Source: JBJGXI01 sp045635475 | GTDB lineage: Bacteria; Bacillota; Bacilli; Bacillales; Amphibacillaceae | Reading direction: 5' to 3' | DNA length: 64,000 nt | NCBI RefSeq assembly: GCF_045635475.1 | Contig: NZ_JBJGXI010000005.1 | Span: forward strand, 1-64,000 | In this document: positions 33,965 through 42,470 of the stretch, piece by piece | Numbering within the stretch: position 1 is the stretch's first letter | Layout of the letters: each line of letters starts with the position of its first letter | Made by a program: the position numbers and the translations under genes | The notes under the pieces: generated by a model | What the model saw: the letters and a program-made list of their open reading frames with translations, nothing else | Told to the model about the DNA's origin: nothing | Databases searched by the model: none

Positions 33965-34313
33965 TATGTTCCACCTCATCCGTCTTTTTCGTCCAACGAT
34001 TTTTATCTCTTGTTTCAATTTTTGTCATTGCTTTATCAAATGCTTCTGCTACATCAATATCTAAAGAATTTGCAAAAGACAGTGTAACAAACAACAAATC
34101 ACCTAGTTCATCTTCAATCGTATTTTCTTTCTCCGTCGACTTTTTTGGTTTTTCTCCATAATAATGATTCACTTCTCTAGCTAGCTCTCCAACCTCTTCT
34201 GTGAACCGGGCTAACATACTTAATGGAGAAAAATAACCTTCTTCAAACTGAGAAATAAAATTATCTACTCGGTTTTGCATCTCTTTTGTATTATACTTTT
34301 GATTGGAAACCAT
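33957..34313 (-). CDS. ypjD: MazG-like nucleotide pyrophosphohydrolase YpjD
   Basis: 118 residues. The MazG metal motif EEVGELAREV (about 41-50) and the second motif EDELGDLLFV (about 67-76) give the EExxE/ExxD set. It probably hydrolyses abnormal nucleoside triphosphates. ATG start after GAGGAG. It is the first gene of the long minus-strand run to panD. Confidence 0.93.
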   Translation of the reverse strand: MVSNQKYNTKEMQNRVDNFISQFEEGYFSPLSMLARFTEEVGELAREVNHYYGEKPKKSTEKENTIEDELGDLLFVTLSFANSLDIDVAEAFDKAMTKIETRDKNRWTKKTDEVEHNE

Positions 34314-34713
34314 ATCGTCATTCTCCTCATCTTACGAGTAAACGTTTTACTTATTTTTATAAAGGTATCATTTACATGTTAGCTAAAAGGTTAGGCTTTG
34401 ACAAATAATTTATTCGAAAAGATGGGCATTGTTCTGGCTTAATTGGTTGACTATAATATAATAGGTGTTCAAAAAGGCACCAAATGATCAGCGGTAAACG
34501 TGGGAGTTAGTTCTCGTCTTTTCCGGTTATGTAAAGATAATCACTTTTTAGCTCACGAGCGAAACAAGCCTATCCTTATAAAGAAAGACTTTGTGTGCGA
34601 GACTTCATCCGTTTTGATTGCGGTTCTGCTTCACCACACATGCTTTTTTGCTGCTGATTCGTCACCTTATTGAACTAACATTATACATAGTATTTTTCTT
34701 CGGAGGTGGATAG
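34314..34713. other. Intergenic region between ypjD and the YitT-type gene
   Basis: 400 bp between divergent genes. A TATAAT occurs near 34452 and could be a -10 box for the plus-strand gene, which would give a long leader. I see no reading frame, repeat or known RNA motif. Confidence 0.4.
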
Positions 34714-35592
34714 ATGAGTTTTTTTGGATTGAAGTTAAAAAATACAATATTCATTTTAGCTGGATCGGCAATTTTCTCATTTGGAATCGTTAATTTTAAT
34801 ATGGCAAACAATCTTGGAGAAGGCGGATTTACCGGTATCACATTGCTTTTTTATTTTTTATTTGGATGGGACCCGGCTATCTCTAATATTGTTTTAAACC
34901 TACCTGCTTTCTTTGCTGGATGGAAATTACTTGGCAGAAATACTTTTTACTATACAATTATTGGGACTATTGCTGTTTCGATATTTTTGTATGTGTTTCA
35001 GATTTATAATTATTCGCTGGACCTCGAATCTGATTTAGTACTTGTTGCACTCTTAGCAGGACTTTGCATCGGAGTCGGATTAGGAATTATCTTCAGATAT
35101 GGTGGAACGACTGGCGGCGTAGATATTATCGCTAGGATTGTACACAAATATGTTGGCTGGAGTATGGGTAAGACGATGTTTATGTTTGATGCCGTCGTGA
35201 TTACCACCTCTTTCATCTTGTATTTAGAGCTTGTAGAGGGCATTTATACGCTCTTGGCTGTTTATATCGGGGCACGTGTGATCGATTTCATACAAGAGGG
35301 CGCATACGCCGCCAGAGGCGCTACCATCATTTCCAATCATAGTGATGCTATTTCCGAAAAAATATTAAAGGAAATGGACCGAGGCGTAACCGTCTTACAA
35401 GGTAAAGGTAGGTTTACAGGGGAGCATCGAGATGTGTTATATTGTGTGGTTGCTCGAAACGAAATTGTTAGGCTGAAAGGCATCATTAACAGCATTGATC
35501 CGCATGCGTTCGTTGCCATGACAACCGTCCACGACGTGTTAGGAGAAGGATTTACACTTGATGAAAATAAAAAACCACTAGTGGAAGACTGA
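34714..35592 (+). CDS. ypjC: YitT-family membrane protein (YpjC type)
   Basis: 292 residues: five to six membrane segments over residues 1-190 with FRYGGTTGGVDIIARI, then a cytosolic DUF2179 domain (about 200-285; GVTVLQGKGRFTGEHRDVLYCVV). This is the YitT/DUF161 architecture. The physiological role is unknown; the DUF2179 fold may bind small ligands. ATG follows GGAGGTGG. It is the only plus-strand gene between 19 and 64 kb, as ypjC is oriented against its neighbours. Confidence 0.9.
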   Translation: MSFFGLKLKNTIFILAGSAIFSFGIVNFNMANNLGEGGFTGITLLFYFLFGWDPAISNIVLNLPAFFAGWKLLGRNTFYYTIIGTIAVSIFLYVFQIYNYSLDLESDLVLVALLAGLCIGVGLGIIFRYGGTTGGVDIIARIVHKYVGWSMGKTMFMFDAVVITTSFILYLELVEGIYTLLAVYIGARVIDFIQEGAYAARGATIISNHSDAISEKILKEMDRGVTVLQGKGRFTGEHRDVLYCVVARNEIVRLKGIINSIDPHAFVAMTTVHDVLGEGFTLDENKKPLVED

Positions 35593-35695
35593 AGAACTTC
35601 GGGAAAAGAGATTGTGAAGAGAGAACTGATCGTTCTCGGATGGAGCGGACACATATGCACTTATTTTTCTTAAACACCCTGTTTGGACTTGGTTG

Positions 35696-35785
35696 CCGGG
35701 CACCATTACCCTTATTTTCTATAAACTGCTGACAAAAAGCAACAATTTCAGAAAATAAGGGCACTGGTGTCCACACAATTCTAAA
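35696..35785. repeat. Family-3 inverted-repeat element, copy 1
   Basis: A 23-bp arm at 35698-35720 pairs with 35750-35772 (about 20 of 23 positions). Its reverse strand aligns with 63340-63420, sharing TTAGAATTGTG, CTTATTT, ATTGTTG and AAATAAGGGT in the same order. A weaker outer pair (TGGAG..GACA near 35641 and TGTCCTCCA near 35818) suggests a larger decayed palindrome. No gene is seen in 35593-35875. Confidence 0.65.
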
Positions 35786-35875
35786 TGCGGCGATTTTGTC
35801 ACAGATAAGCGCAATGATGTCCTCCAACACCTCACCACTGTCGCTTCCTACCGATCATCATTTATATACGCACTA

Positions 35876-35905
35876 AAAAAGGCTAACCCTAGGGCTAGCC
35901 TTTTT
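35876..35905 (-). terminator. Bidirectional terminator
   Basis: AAAAAGGCTA / TAGCCTTTTT with an ACCCTAGGGC loop; T tracts appear on both strands. It lies just after the YugP-type protease gene. Confidence 0.88.
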
Positions 35906-35913
35906 ATCTATTA

Positions 35914-36603
35914 TCAATCATCGTTGCCTCCAACGAACATGAGAACAAAACGAAGTAATTCAGCAACAGCAACTAGTGCTGCAGCAACGTATGTTAAGGC
36001 AGCTGCATTTAGCACCTTTTTCGTTTGGCGTTCTTCATTATTACGAATAATCCCACTTGAAACCAATTGACCCATGGCACGATTTGATGCATCAAATTCA
36101 ACTGGTAATGTTACCAACTGGAAGATAACAGCAAATGACATAAACACAATACCAGCAAGAGTTAATCCGGGAAGAGACATAATAAAACCAGCAATAATTA
36201 AAATATAGGAAAAATTAGATCCTAAATTAGCTACTGGTACTAACGCGTGCCTGAAACGAAGAAATGCGTACTCCTCTGCATCCTGGATAGCATGTCCGAC
36301 CTCATGTGCAGCAATCGCAGCAGCGGCCATCGAATGTCCATGATAGTTATCAGATGAAAGCCGAACAACTTTCTTTCTTGGGTCATAATGATCAGATAAC
36401 GTACCTTTTGTTTCTTCAATACTTACCTGATACAGACCATTTTCATCTAAGATTTTGCGCGCCACTTGGGCACCGGTCATATAGGATGATGTTGCAATTT
36501 TTGAATATTTTTTATAGGTACTCTTTACTTTTGATTGTGCCCACATAGGAATAATCAAAAGCAACGCAATATAGATGAGATAGCCACCTATTGACGAGAA
36601 CAT
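35914..36603 (-). CDS. YugP-type membrane zinc metallopeptidase
   Basis: 229 residues. An N-terminal membrane segment is followed by the zinc motif HEVGH (100-104) in AAHEVGHAIQ, then two or more further membrane segments. This is the DUF2227/peptidase M-type family of YugP. Substrate unknown. Of two ATGs I chose 36603, which is 7 nt from GGAGGA. It stands alone downstream of ypjB. Confidence 0.9.
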   Translation of the reverse strand: MFSSIGGYLIYIALLLIIPMWAQSKVKSTYKKYSKIATSSYMTGAQVARKILDENGLYQVSIEETKGTLSDHYDPRKKVVRLSSDNYHGHSMAAAAIAAHEVGHAIQDAEEYAFLRFRHALVPVANLGSNFSYILIIAGFIMSLPGLTLAGIVFMSFAVIFQLVTLPVEFDASNRAMGQLVSSGIIRNNEERQTKKVLNAAALTYVAAALVAVAELLRFVLMFVGGNDD

Positions 36604-36677
36604 GTTCATTCCTCCAGTTTTTCATAACCTGTGTAACTAAGGTCAATTTTAGTCAAAAATTACCCTTTAGTCAACTA

Positions 36678-37448
36678 TTATATACTTTGCTTTTGGTTCT
36701 CGTTTTTATGCTTCTCTGCTTTATATTTTTTTGTAGCTACATACGCTAATGTCAAAAAGATAAAGCCACCTACAATTGTAATCATCCAAATAAATGTTAA
36801 ATCTTTTTTCTCTTCTTTACCATCGTGTGCATTAGAAGGCTGTATTTGCCCCATCTGACGATATACTTCTGTAATAGGATTTACTTGTTGACCATTTACG
36901 GCATACGCTTCTAAGTTTTGGTAAGATTCTTGGAGCTGATAAAATTGATCTGTTTCTAAGTATATTTGCATTGCCGGTTTGACAATACTCCAAGCTGTAA
37001 GTAGCTCCTCTAATTCTGAATCCGAGTAAACATGTTGTTCCTCTACAACAGACTTTAATGATGATTCCATATCAGAAGCCCACGTTGCTAATATTGGACT
37101 TTCTGGATTTGTTAATGCATCCACAGCAAGTACCAATCGTAATGCTTCCACTTTCTTTGTTTGATGATCAACTTCATTATCATTTACGATCGTTAGATTT
37201 GACTCTAATAGGTATCCTAATCCGCTCGCAATTTGTGTTGCCGTATGATTCGTAAAAAGCTTTGTTAAATCATCCTTATGACTTAATAACAGCGTTTCAG
37301 CCTGCTCGTATCTTTCTTCCTTTATTAACCGTTCATATTGATACAGGGTAGCATCTAAATCCGTATGGTGGGCAAATACTGAGCGAGTAATAGGACTACT
37401 AACACTGTATATAAGAACCATAATAATTGCGACTTTTAATAGTTTCAC
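36678..37448 (-). CDS. ypjB: Sporulation protein YpjB
   Basis: 256 residues. A signal peptide (about 1-26, ending SVFAHH) is followed by a helical extracytoplasmic domain and one C-terminal membrane segment (about 222-242) with a Lys-rich cytosolic tail. This matches YpjB, needed for normal sporulation in B. subtilis by an unknown mechanism. Translation starts at GTG 37448 after GAGAGGGG. It lies 64 nt after ypjA. Confidence 0.88.
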   Translation of the reverse strand: MKLLKVAIIMVLIYSVSSPITRSVFAHHTDLDATLYQYERLIKEERYEQAETLLLSHKDDLTKLFTNHTATQIASGLGYLLESNLTIVNDNEVDHQTKKVEALRLVLAVDALTNPESPILATWASDMESSLKSVVEEQHVYSDSELEELLTAWSIVKPAMQIYLETDQFYQLQESYQNLEAYAVNGQQVNPITEVYRQMGQIQPSNAHDGKEEKKDLTFIWMITIVGGFIFLTLAYVATKKYKAEKHKNENQKQSI

Positions 37449-37512
37449 CTGAGAAACCCCTCTCTCTAATCATTCTGTTTAAAAATGTATGAGAGAGAGG
37501 ACAAGTTTAGAC

Positions 37513-38112
37513 CTATGAATTAAAATCATACCTGACTTTTATATCTTTTTTAATCGTTAACAAATAAGCTATTGCTAGAGAAGCAATACTTAACCAAAAA
37601 GTAAAATAGCCTATTCCATCCATATAATTCATTAAAGAACCATACCTTGGCATCATTTCATATACATAATCAATCACATCGTTATGTAACGTCCACATAC
37701 CTGCAAAAACCAAATGGCGAAGCTTTAGCCTATATTGCGGGGCATACAGCAATCCTTGAATCGCCATTGCACCGTGTGATGCAATTAGCATATATCCTGT
37801 AGGATCTAGGCCGCCATCAACAATCAGTGTTAATATGTTCATCACAACTGCCCAAATACCATACTTAAACAGCGTAACAATGGCGAGTGCCTCAATATAA
37901 GGAATGTTCCTACCAAACAAGAAAAACAATAAAAAAATACTAAAAAACAAACTTGCGGTGGGACTATCAGGAACAAAGATTAAAAATTTTGCTGGTGTAA
38001 CATCAAGCTGTACATCATACCAGATATACCCATAAACGGTACCAGCAACATTAATAATGAGTAACAATACTAAAAATGATTTATCTAATAGTATTTGCCT
38101 AATCATCAACAT
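37513..38112 (-). CDS. ypjA: YpjA membrane protein (DUF1405)
   Basis: 199 residues with about six membrane segments and a conserved WTLHNDVIDYVY block near residue 160. DUF1405 protein of unknown function, conserved beside the qcr genes. ATG 38112 follows AAAGGATTACACG. Confidence 0.88.
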   Translation of the reverse strand: MLMIRQILLDKSFLVLLLIINVAGTVYGYIWYDVQLDVTPAKFLIFVPDSPTASLFFSIFLLFFLFGRNIPYIEALAIVTLFKYGIWAVVMNILTLIVDGGLDPTGYMLIASHGAMAIQGLLYAPQYRLKLRHLVFAGMWTLHNDVIDYVYEMMPRYGSLMNYMDGIGYFTFWLSIASLAIAYLLTIKKDIKVRYDFNS

Positions 38113-38139
38113 ACGTGTAATCCTTTCCTATCAAAGTAA

Positions 38140-38171
38140 AACCCTCGCCAAATTGGTAAGCGAGGGTTTAC
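38140..38171 (-). terminator. Terminator of qcrABC
   Basis: AAACCCTCGC / GCGAGGGTTT with an 11-nt loop and a following TTTTACTTT on the minus strand, 10 nt past the qcrC stop. Confidence 0.85.
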
Positions 38172-38180
38172 ATGAAATGT

Positions 38181-38966
38181 TTATTCTGCTGCTTGCTCAT
38201 TAACAGAAACTATAAAGTCTACCAACTGCTGTAATTCTTCATCAGAACCTTCAAATTGCCCTGCAGGCATATCACCAATACCTTTTACAGCGATATCTTT
38301 TATCTCATCAACTGAATATTTATCCGTAACCCCGATCAACGTCGGCCCTACGGCACCTTCTAGTGATTCACCATGGCACTGCAGACAGCCATTTTGATCA
38401 TAAAGCGCATAGCCAGCAGATTCTGTATCAATTTCTACTTCAGATGGCCATACAGGCTTATTAGCTTCAACTCTTGATTCCCATTCCACGTGCTCTGCCG
38501 CTTCATACGTCAACCAGAACACTGAAACAATACCCATAATCATTAACAATGATGTAATCGGTCGTTTATATGGTCTGCGCTCTTTGCCAGTATCAAGAAA
38601 TGGTGCTAGCAATAGGCCACCGAAAGCTAAACCAGGGATAACCATGGCACCGAGTACAAAATAAGCACCACTTGCGAACTTATATTTTAGTAATTGATAT
38701 AAGAATAAGAAATACCAATCTGGTAGCGGAACATACGCCGCATCGGTTGGATCAGCCATTTTCTCCAGTGGTGCTGGATGGGCGACAGTTAAACATAAAA
38801 ATCCAACTAAAAACACCGCACCTACTAACCATTCTTTTAATAAAAAGTTTGGCCAGAATGCTTCTGTTTTACCAGGGTATTCGGAATAGTCTTTTGGAAT
38901 AAATCTTGTTTTGTCAGCAGTTATACGTGAGTCGCCAACAAACTGCATACCCTTCCCCTTTTTCAC
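38181..38966 (-). CDS. qcrC: Menaquinol:cytochrome c reductase cytochrome b/c subunit
   Basis: 261 residues fusing a subunit IV-like membrane part (three segments; PDWYFLFLYQLLKY) to a C-terminal cytochrome c domain with the haem site C194-LQ-C197-H198 and probable axial Met233 (GDMPAG). Start is GTG 38966, 6 nt after GGAGGG; this gives the same N terminus as the B. subtilis protein. Third gene of qcrABC, the bc-type complex passing electrons from menaquinol to cytochrome c. Confidence 0.96.
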   Translation of the reverse strand: MKKGKGMQFVGDSRITADKTRFIPKDYSEYPGKTEAFWPNFLLKEWLVGAVFLVGFLCLTVAHPAPLEKMADPTDAAYVPLPDWYFLFLYQLLKYKFASGAYFVLGAMVIPGLAFGGLLLAPFLDTGKERRPYKRPITSLLMIMGIVSVFWLTYEAAEHVEWESRVEANKPVWPSEVEIDTESAGYALYDQNGCLQCHGESLEGAVGPTLIGVTDKYSVDEIKDIAVKGIGDMPAGQFEGSDEELQQLVDFIVSVNEQAAE

Positions 38967-38997
38967 TGCTTTCCCTCCTTATCACTTGGATGTCATC

Positions 38998-39672
38998 TTA
39001 CAACGGACCAGAAATACCTTGTTTACGAATCATAATAAAGTGTGCTGCTAGTAAACCAAATAGCGCAGCTGGCAAGAAAAATACATGTATTGCAAAGAAT
39101 CTGGTCAGTGTTTGTGCTCCAACTATTTCCGGGTCACCAGAAAGTAATGTTTTGATTTCTGGTCCAAGGAAAGGAACACCTTCAGCGATTTCCAATGTAA
39201 CCTGTGTAGCAAAATATGCTTTATTATCCCATGGTAATAAATAACCAGTTAGACCAAGCGCTAACATGATAAAAAAGATTAATACCCCTACGATCCAGTT
39301 TAATTCACGAGGCTTTTTGTATGCCCCTTGAAAGAATACTCGCAATGTATGTAAGAACAACATGACGATTACAACACTAGCTCCCCAGTGGTGCATGCCA
39401 CGAACAATTTGTCCATGAGCGACTTCGGTTTGCAAGTAATATACAGACCTCCAAGCATTCTCTATATCATGTACATAATACATCGTTAAGAACATGCCGG
39501 ATAGCACCTGTATAACCGTTACGAAAAAGGTCAGTCCACCAAAGCAATATACAAATGCTGAAAAGTGATGCGCTGGGTTTACGTGCTCAGGCACCTCGTG
39601 ATCAGCTATGTCTCGCCACAATGGCGTAATATCTACTCGTTCATCTATCCAATCGTAAATTTTATTCAGCAT
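38998..39672 (-). CDS. qcrB: Menaquinol:cytochrome c reductase cytochrome b6-type subunit
   Basis: 224 residues, four membrane helices. The haem-ligand histidines sit in HHFSAF and GMHHWGASVV/LHTLRVF. Cys43, in FVYCFGG, corresponds to the cysteine that covalently holds haem ci in B. subtilis QcrB. ATG follows GAGGAGG, 3 nt after qcrA. Confidence 0.97.
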   Translation of the reverse strand: MLNKIYDWIDERVDITPLWRDIADHEVPEHVNPAHHFSAFVYCFGGLTFFVTVIQVLSGMFLTMYYVHDIENAWRSVYYLQTEVAHGQIVRGMHHWGASVVIVMLFLHTLRVFFQGAYKKPRELNWIVGVLIFFIMLALGLTGYLLPWDNKAYFATQVTLEIAEGVPFLGPEIKTLLSGDPEIVGAQTLTRFFAIHVFFLPAALFGLLAAHFIMIRKQGISGPL

Positions 39673-39675
39673 ACA

Positions 39676-40185
39676 CTAGACCTCCTCTCTCGGTTTCGCT
39701 TTTCCTAGATACAATGTCCCATTTTTAATTTTTTGCTCGTACTCATCTAGAGGAGCATCTGGTGGCGTGCCTTTTACATTTTGACCATCTTTATAGTAGC
39801 GTCCCCCGTGACAAGGGCAATAAAATTGATCCGAATATTCTTCACTTCCTTGCCAGGAAACAAAACAACCAAGATGCTTACACACTGGCGAAAAAGCCTT
39901 TATTGTATCATCCTCCGTTTTATATACCCAAGCAGATTTGGTAACATCTGATGTATACCAAGCATCAACTTGCTCAACTGTCCAGTCTACACGCTGTGGC
40001 TCTGTCGTTAAGTCCGCAACATCCGTAACGGGATGAAACTCACCCTGACTAGCTGGTTGCAAAACTGGATCGATAGCAAAACGTACCATCGGTGCAAGCA
40101 TACCGGCAGCCATAAATCCCCCTACACCTGTTAAAGTGTAATTTAAAAATTGGCGACGGGATACTTGTTGCTTCTTCTCACTCAT
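39676..40185 (-). CDS. qcrA: Rieske iron-sulphur subunit
   Basis: 169 residues. An SRRQFLNYTLTG N terminus resembles a Tat-type signal anchor. The [2Fe-2S] ligands are C102, H104 (CKHLGC) and C123, H126 (CPCHGG), with C107 and C125 placed for the disulphide. First gene of the qcr operon; ATG after a G-rich AGGGGGG site. Confidence 0.97.
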   Translation of the reverse strand: MSEKKQQVSRRQFLNYTLTGVGGFMAAGMLAPMVRFAIDPVLQPASQGEFHPVTDVADLTTEPQRVDWTVEQVDAWYTSDVTKSAWVYKTEDDTIKAFSPVCKHLGCFVSWQGSEEYSDQFYCPCHGGRYYKDGQNVKGTPPDAPLDEYEQKIKNGTLYLGKAKPREEV

Positions 40186-40318
40186 TTCTTTACCCCCCTC
40201 TGTCTAAAATCCTTCCATCTGCAAATCATACAATTATTCCGAGATTACTAGGACAATACCATGATAGCGTAAACTGTTTGTCCGGTCAATAAAATATCAT
40301 TGATATCAAGGTCTACTT

Positions 40319-40771
40319 TTACCAAAAAGATTTTATTAAACCGATTATTTCTTTTAGTTGATCATTCATCATTACTTTCGTATTTGAATCATCTAGATTA
40401 CCGGTTTGCATAGCTGGAACCCACAATAATGTACCATCTAACTTTCTTTCATGTTTTTTCCAAAAGGAATCGAAACTAAATAAAAAAACATGCTCAAAAG
40501 GTTTTTGCTTCATCTCGGCTATCCAAGTATTTAATCGGTTAATTTCTTGTTCATCATTTTCCGGATGAAAATACGCGTATGTTGGCATTAGAAAAAGCCG
40601 GCCTTTATAATGTTGTTCTAGACCATTAACATATAACTTTAATAGTTCACCTTGGAAACCTAACTTGTCCATTTGCTGATTAACAGCCATCGGCATTAGC
40701 GGAATAACTAACGTGTCTACATATTGTTCTGCTTCATTGTATTGCTGAATATCTTTCTGGCACCACTGCAT
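40319..40771 (-). CDS. ypiF: YpiF-family protein (DUF2487)
   Basis: 150 residues, soluble, aromatic-rich, MQWCQKDIQQYNEAEQYVDT at the N terminus. It occupies the place of ypiF next to qcrA. Function unknown. ATG 40771; AAGG lies a little far upstream (about 13 nt), so initiation may be weak. Confidence 0.85.
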   Translation of the reverse strand: MQWCQKDIQQYNEAEQYVDTLVIPLMPMAVNQQMDKLGFQGELLKLYVNGLEQHYKGRLFLMPTYAYFHPENDEQEINRLNTWIAEMKQKPFEHVFLFSFDSFWKKHERKLDGTLLWVPAMQTGNLDDSNTKVMMNDQLKEIIGLIKSFW

Positions 40772-40861
40772 AGCATTAATCCAACCTTTCTGTATTATTA
40801 GCTATTTTACTAAATTTATAAGGAGAACTAAAGAACAATTATTTTTTTCTAAGGAATTAAC

Positions 40862-41214
40862 AAAAGCGCAGAGCGCCGGTTAGCGACGTATGGACTGGGA
40901 CTCGAAACAATAAAATCACTTGTTTCTGCGGTGTATATTCATTGTAGGTTTCCTTAGTGCGATTACTCGCCCCACTGAAAACATTTGGACTGAACCGTAG
41001 GACCAGAGTAAGCTTCGAAGCTTCACCACGCACGAAGAAAATTGTTCTTTATTTTCGATGGAGTAAGGAAACATACCCCTGCATAAGGGGTATGTCGACG
41101 TTGGACGACAAGTCCGCTTTTAGTCGACCTTCCATAAAACCAGAACCGATGTTGACTTATCGTGTCATGAGGTGAGGGAAGTCTCGCTATTCGCTGGCGC
41201 TCGGAGCTGGCCGT
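40862..41214. repeat. Family-2 repeat, copy E (with cassettes of family 1)
   Basis: About 350 bp bounded by GCGCAGAGCGCC and CTGGCGCTCGGAGCTGG. In addition to the GACGTTGGACGACAAGTCCG block shared with copy D it holds two cassettes seen in family 1: GCGATTACTCG.CCCAC.GAAAACATTTG-like sequence (near 40958, shared with B and C) and GCACGAAGAAAAT...ATTTTCGA (near 41031, shared with A and C). An open frame across it is not a gene. Confidence 0.88.
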
Positions 41215-41270
41215 GGCTAATGCTTAATGTTATCCATATTTAGTATATTTAATGTTTTCAGATGCAATTA

Positions 41271-41310
41271 AAAAACCCTTATCGCACAAATTCCATGCGA
41301 CAAGGGTTTT
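41271..41310. terminator. Terminator-like hairpin between repeats E and B
   Basis: AACCCTTATCGCA pairs with TGCGACAAGGGTT (one mismatch), flanked by AAAAAA and TTTTA, so it can act on either strand. It stands where a terminator for ypiB would be expected if repeat B had been inserted between gene and terminator. Confidence 0.75.
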
Positions 41311-41362
41311 ATTCATTTGGCTCTTTCTTAGAGTTTGTTTTTTAAACATGATAATTAAAGTG

Positions 41363-41851
41363 ATATCCGTCGTAACGTAGTGCACGTGATTTCCGCTCCA
41401 GGCAGTCGCTTTTCGCTAGTTTAAAGCGTTTTTCTTTAAACAGGCTCGGCTTCAGCTAACTCAGAAGCAAATGTTTTCGGTGGGACGAGTAATCGCAGTC
41501 CCATGGTGCGCTTCTCTAGTGGATCTTCAGCTCGCGCTTTTCCCGCTGGAGTCGGCTGCCTTTAGCTCCAATCACCCCACATGAAGAGCAATCCCGTTAG
41601 CAGCGTAGGAAATCCACTTCGACTCCTGAGGCCCGGCAAGGGTCATGCAGGCGTTGTCCGACAAGGACGGTTTTAGCCTGAAGTCCTTAAGAAGTGGCGT
41701 AAGTGAGACCCCGCAGAACGCAGTTTGAGGAGGCTCACTAGCCCCCCCGCGGAAAGCGAAGTGGATTTCCGAAGCGGTGCAAGCACTCTCCAAGTTACGA
41801 CGGAGTTTAGCTATTTTACGTAATAACAACAATTTCCTAGAAAACAGTCTT
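41363..41851. repeat. Large mosaic palindromic repeat, copy B
   Basis: About 490 bp. Left end ATATCCGTCGTAACGTAGTGC; right end GAAAACAGTCTT, which abuts the ypiB stop codon (41852-41854) with no spacer. The reverse strand matches copy A and the plus strand matches copy C. The inner hairpin uses GGAAATCCACTTCG / CGAAGTGGATTTCC. A minus-strand open frame of 86 codons inside it is rejected. Confidence 0.9.
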
Positions 41852-42436
41852 TCAGGTATTAATTTTAGAAGCGTTATGTGTACTGTTAAACTGCTGTTCT
41901 AGGTAATAGTATTGTTCCGACAATTCTTTAAATGCCTGTTCGTTGCGGTTATCCAACACCTCATCAATTTTGTGTTGTAGACGCTGCTTTTGATATTCGT
42001 ATAACGATACATCAAGCACATCTTTGGCAAGCTGTTGATCCTTTTTTGTTATAAAATAGTCTTCTGGCAAAAAAGGATTGTCTTCCAATACTGCAACATA
42101 TGAGGCACATTGGTTTGCGTTTTTAAAGCTTAACTGAATATAGACCGGTTCATCTCTATTTAAGCGAATATCATGAAAAGACTTCTCAGCATCTGTTGTA
42201 ACAATATGATTTTTATAAAATCGAAACGGTGCATCTTTTGAACAATGGGTAGAAATGACAATTCCTCTTGGGCAGTATCTGGCTTCACGGATAAAGTGAA
42301 CATTCTTTAGAAGTGTATCGTGATTTATTAAGTAATTAAGTATCCAGACACTTTCTCGCCTTTTTAATTGATAATTGCTAAGAAACCATCGTATAAATTC
42401 TTTCTTATCCTTAATCGACACAGGCGTGTTATTCAA
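41852..42436 (-). CDS. ypiB: YpiB family protein (UPF0302)
   Basis: 194 residues, soluble, with an N-terminal KEFIRWFLSNYQLKRRESVW block typical of YpiB. Function unknown. It starts at TTG 42436, 8 nt after AGGAGGGG. The stop codon touches repeat copy B, so the last residues (SKINT) may have been fixed by insertion. It follows ypiA at 34 nt. Confidence 0.88.
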   Translation of the reverse strand: MNNTPVSIKDKKEFIRWFLSNYQLKRRESVWILNYLINHDTLLKNVHFIREARYCPRGIVISTHCSKDAPFRFYKNHIVTTDAEKSFHDIRLNRDEPVYIQLSFKNANQCASYVAVLEDNPFLPEDYFITKKDQQLAKDVLDVSLYEYQKQRLQHKIDEVLDNRNEQAFKELSEQYYYLEQQFNSTHNASKINT

Positions 42437-42470
42437 GTTTCCGTCCCCTCCTAGTGAAAAAGAGACTAAT

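Noticed and set aside
35337..35830. Two minus-strand frames overlapping the end of the YitT-type gene
   Set aside because: Antisense to that gene or within the family-3 repeat; no ribosome binding sites.
40957..41175. Plus-strand frame of 72 codons
   Set aside because: Inside repeat copy E.
41572..41832. Minus-strand frame of 86 codons
   Set aside because: Inside repeat copy B; shares its peptide pattern with a frame in copy C only because both are repeats.
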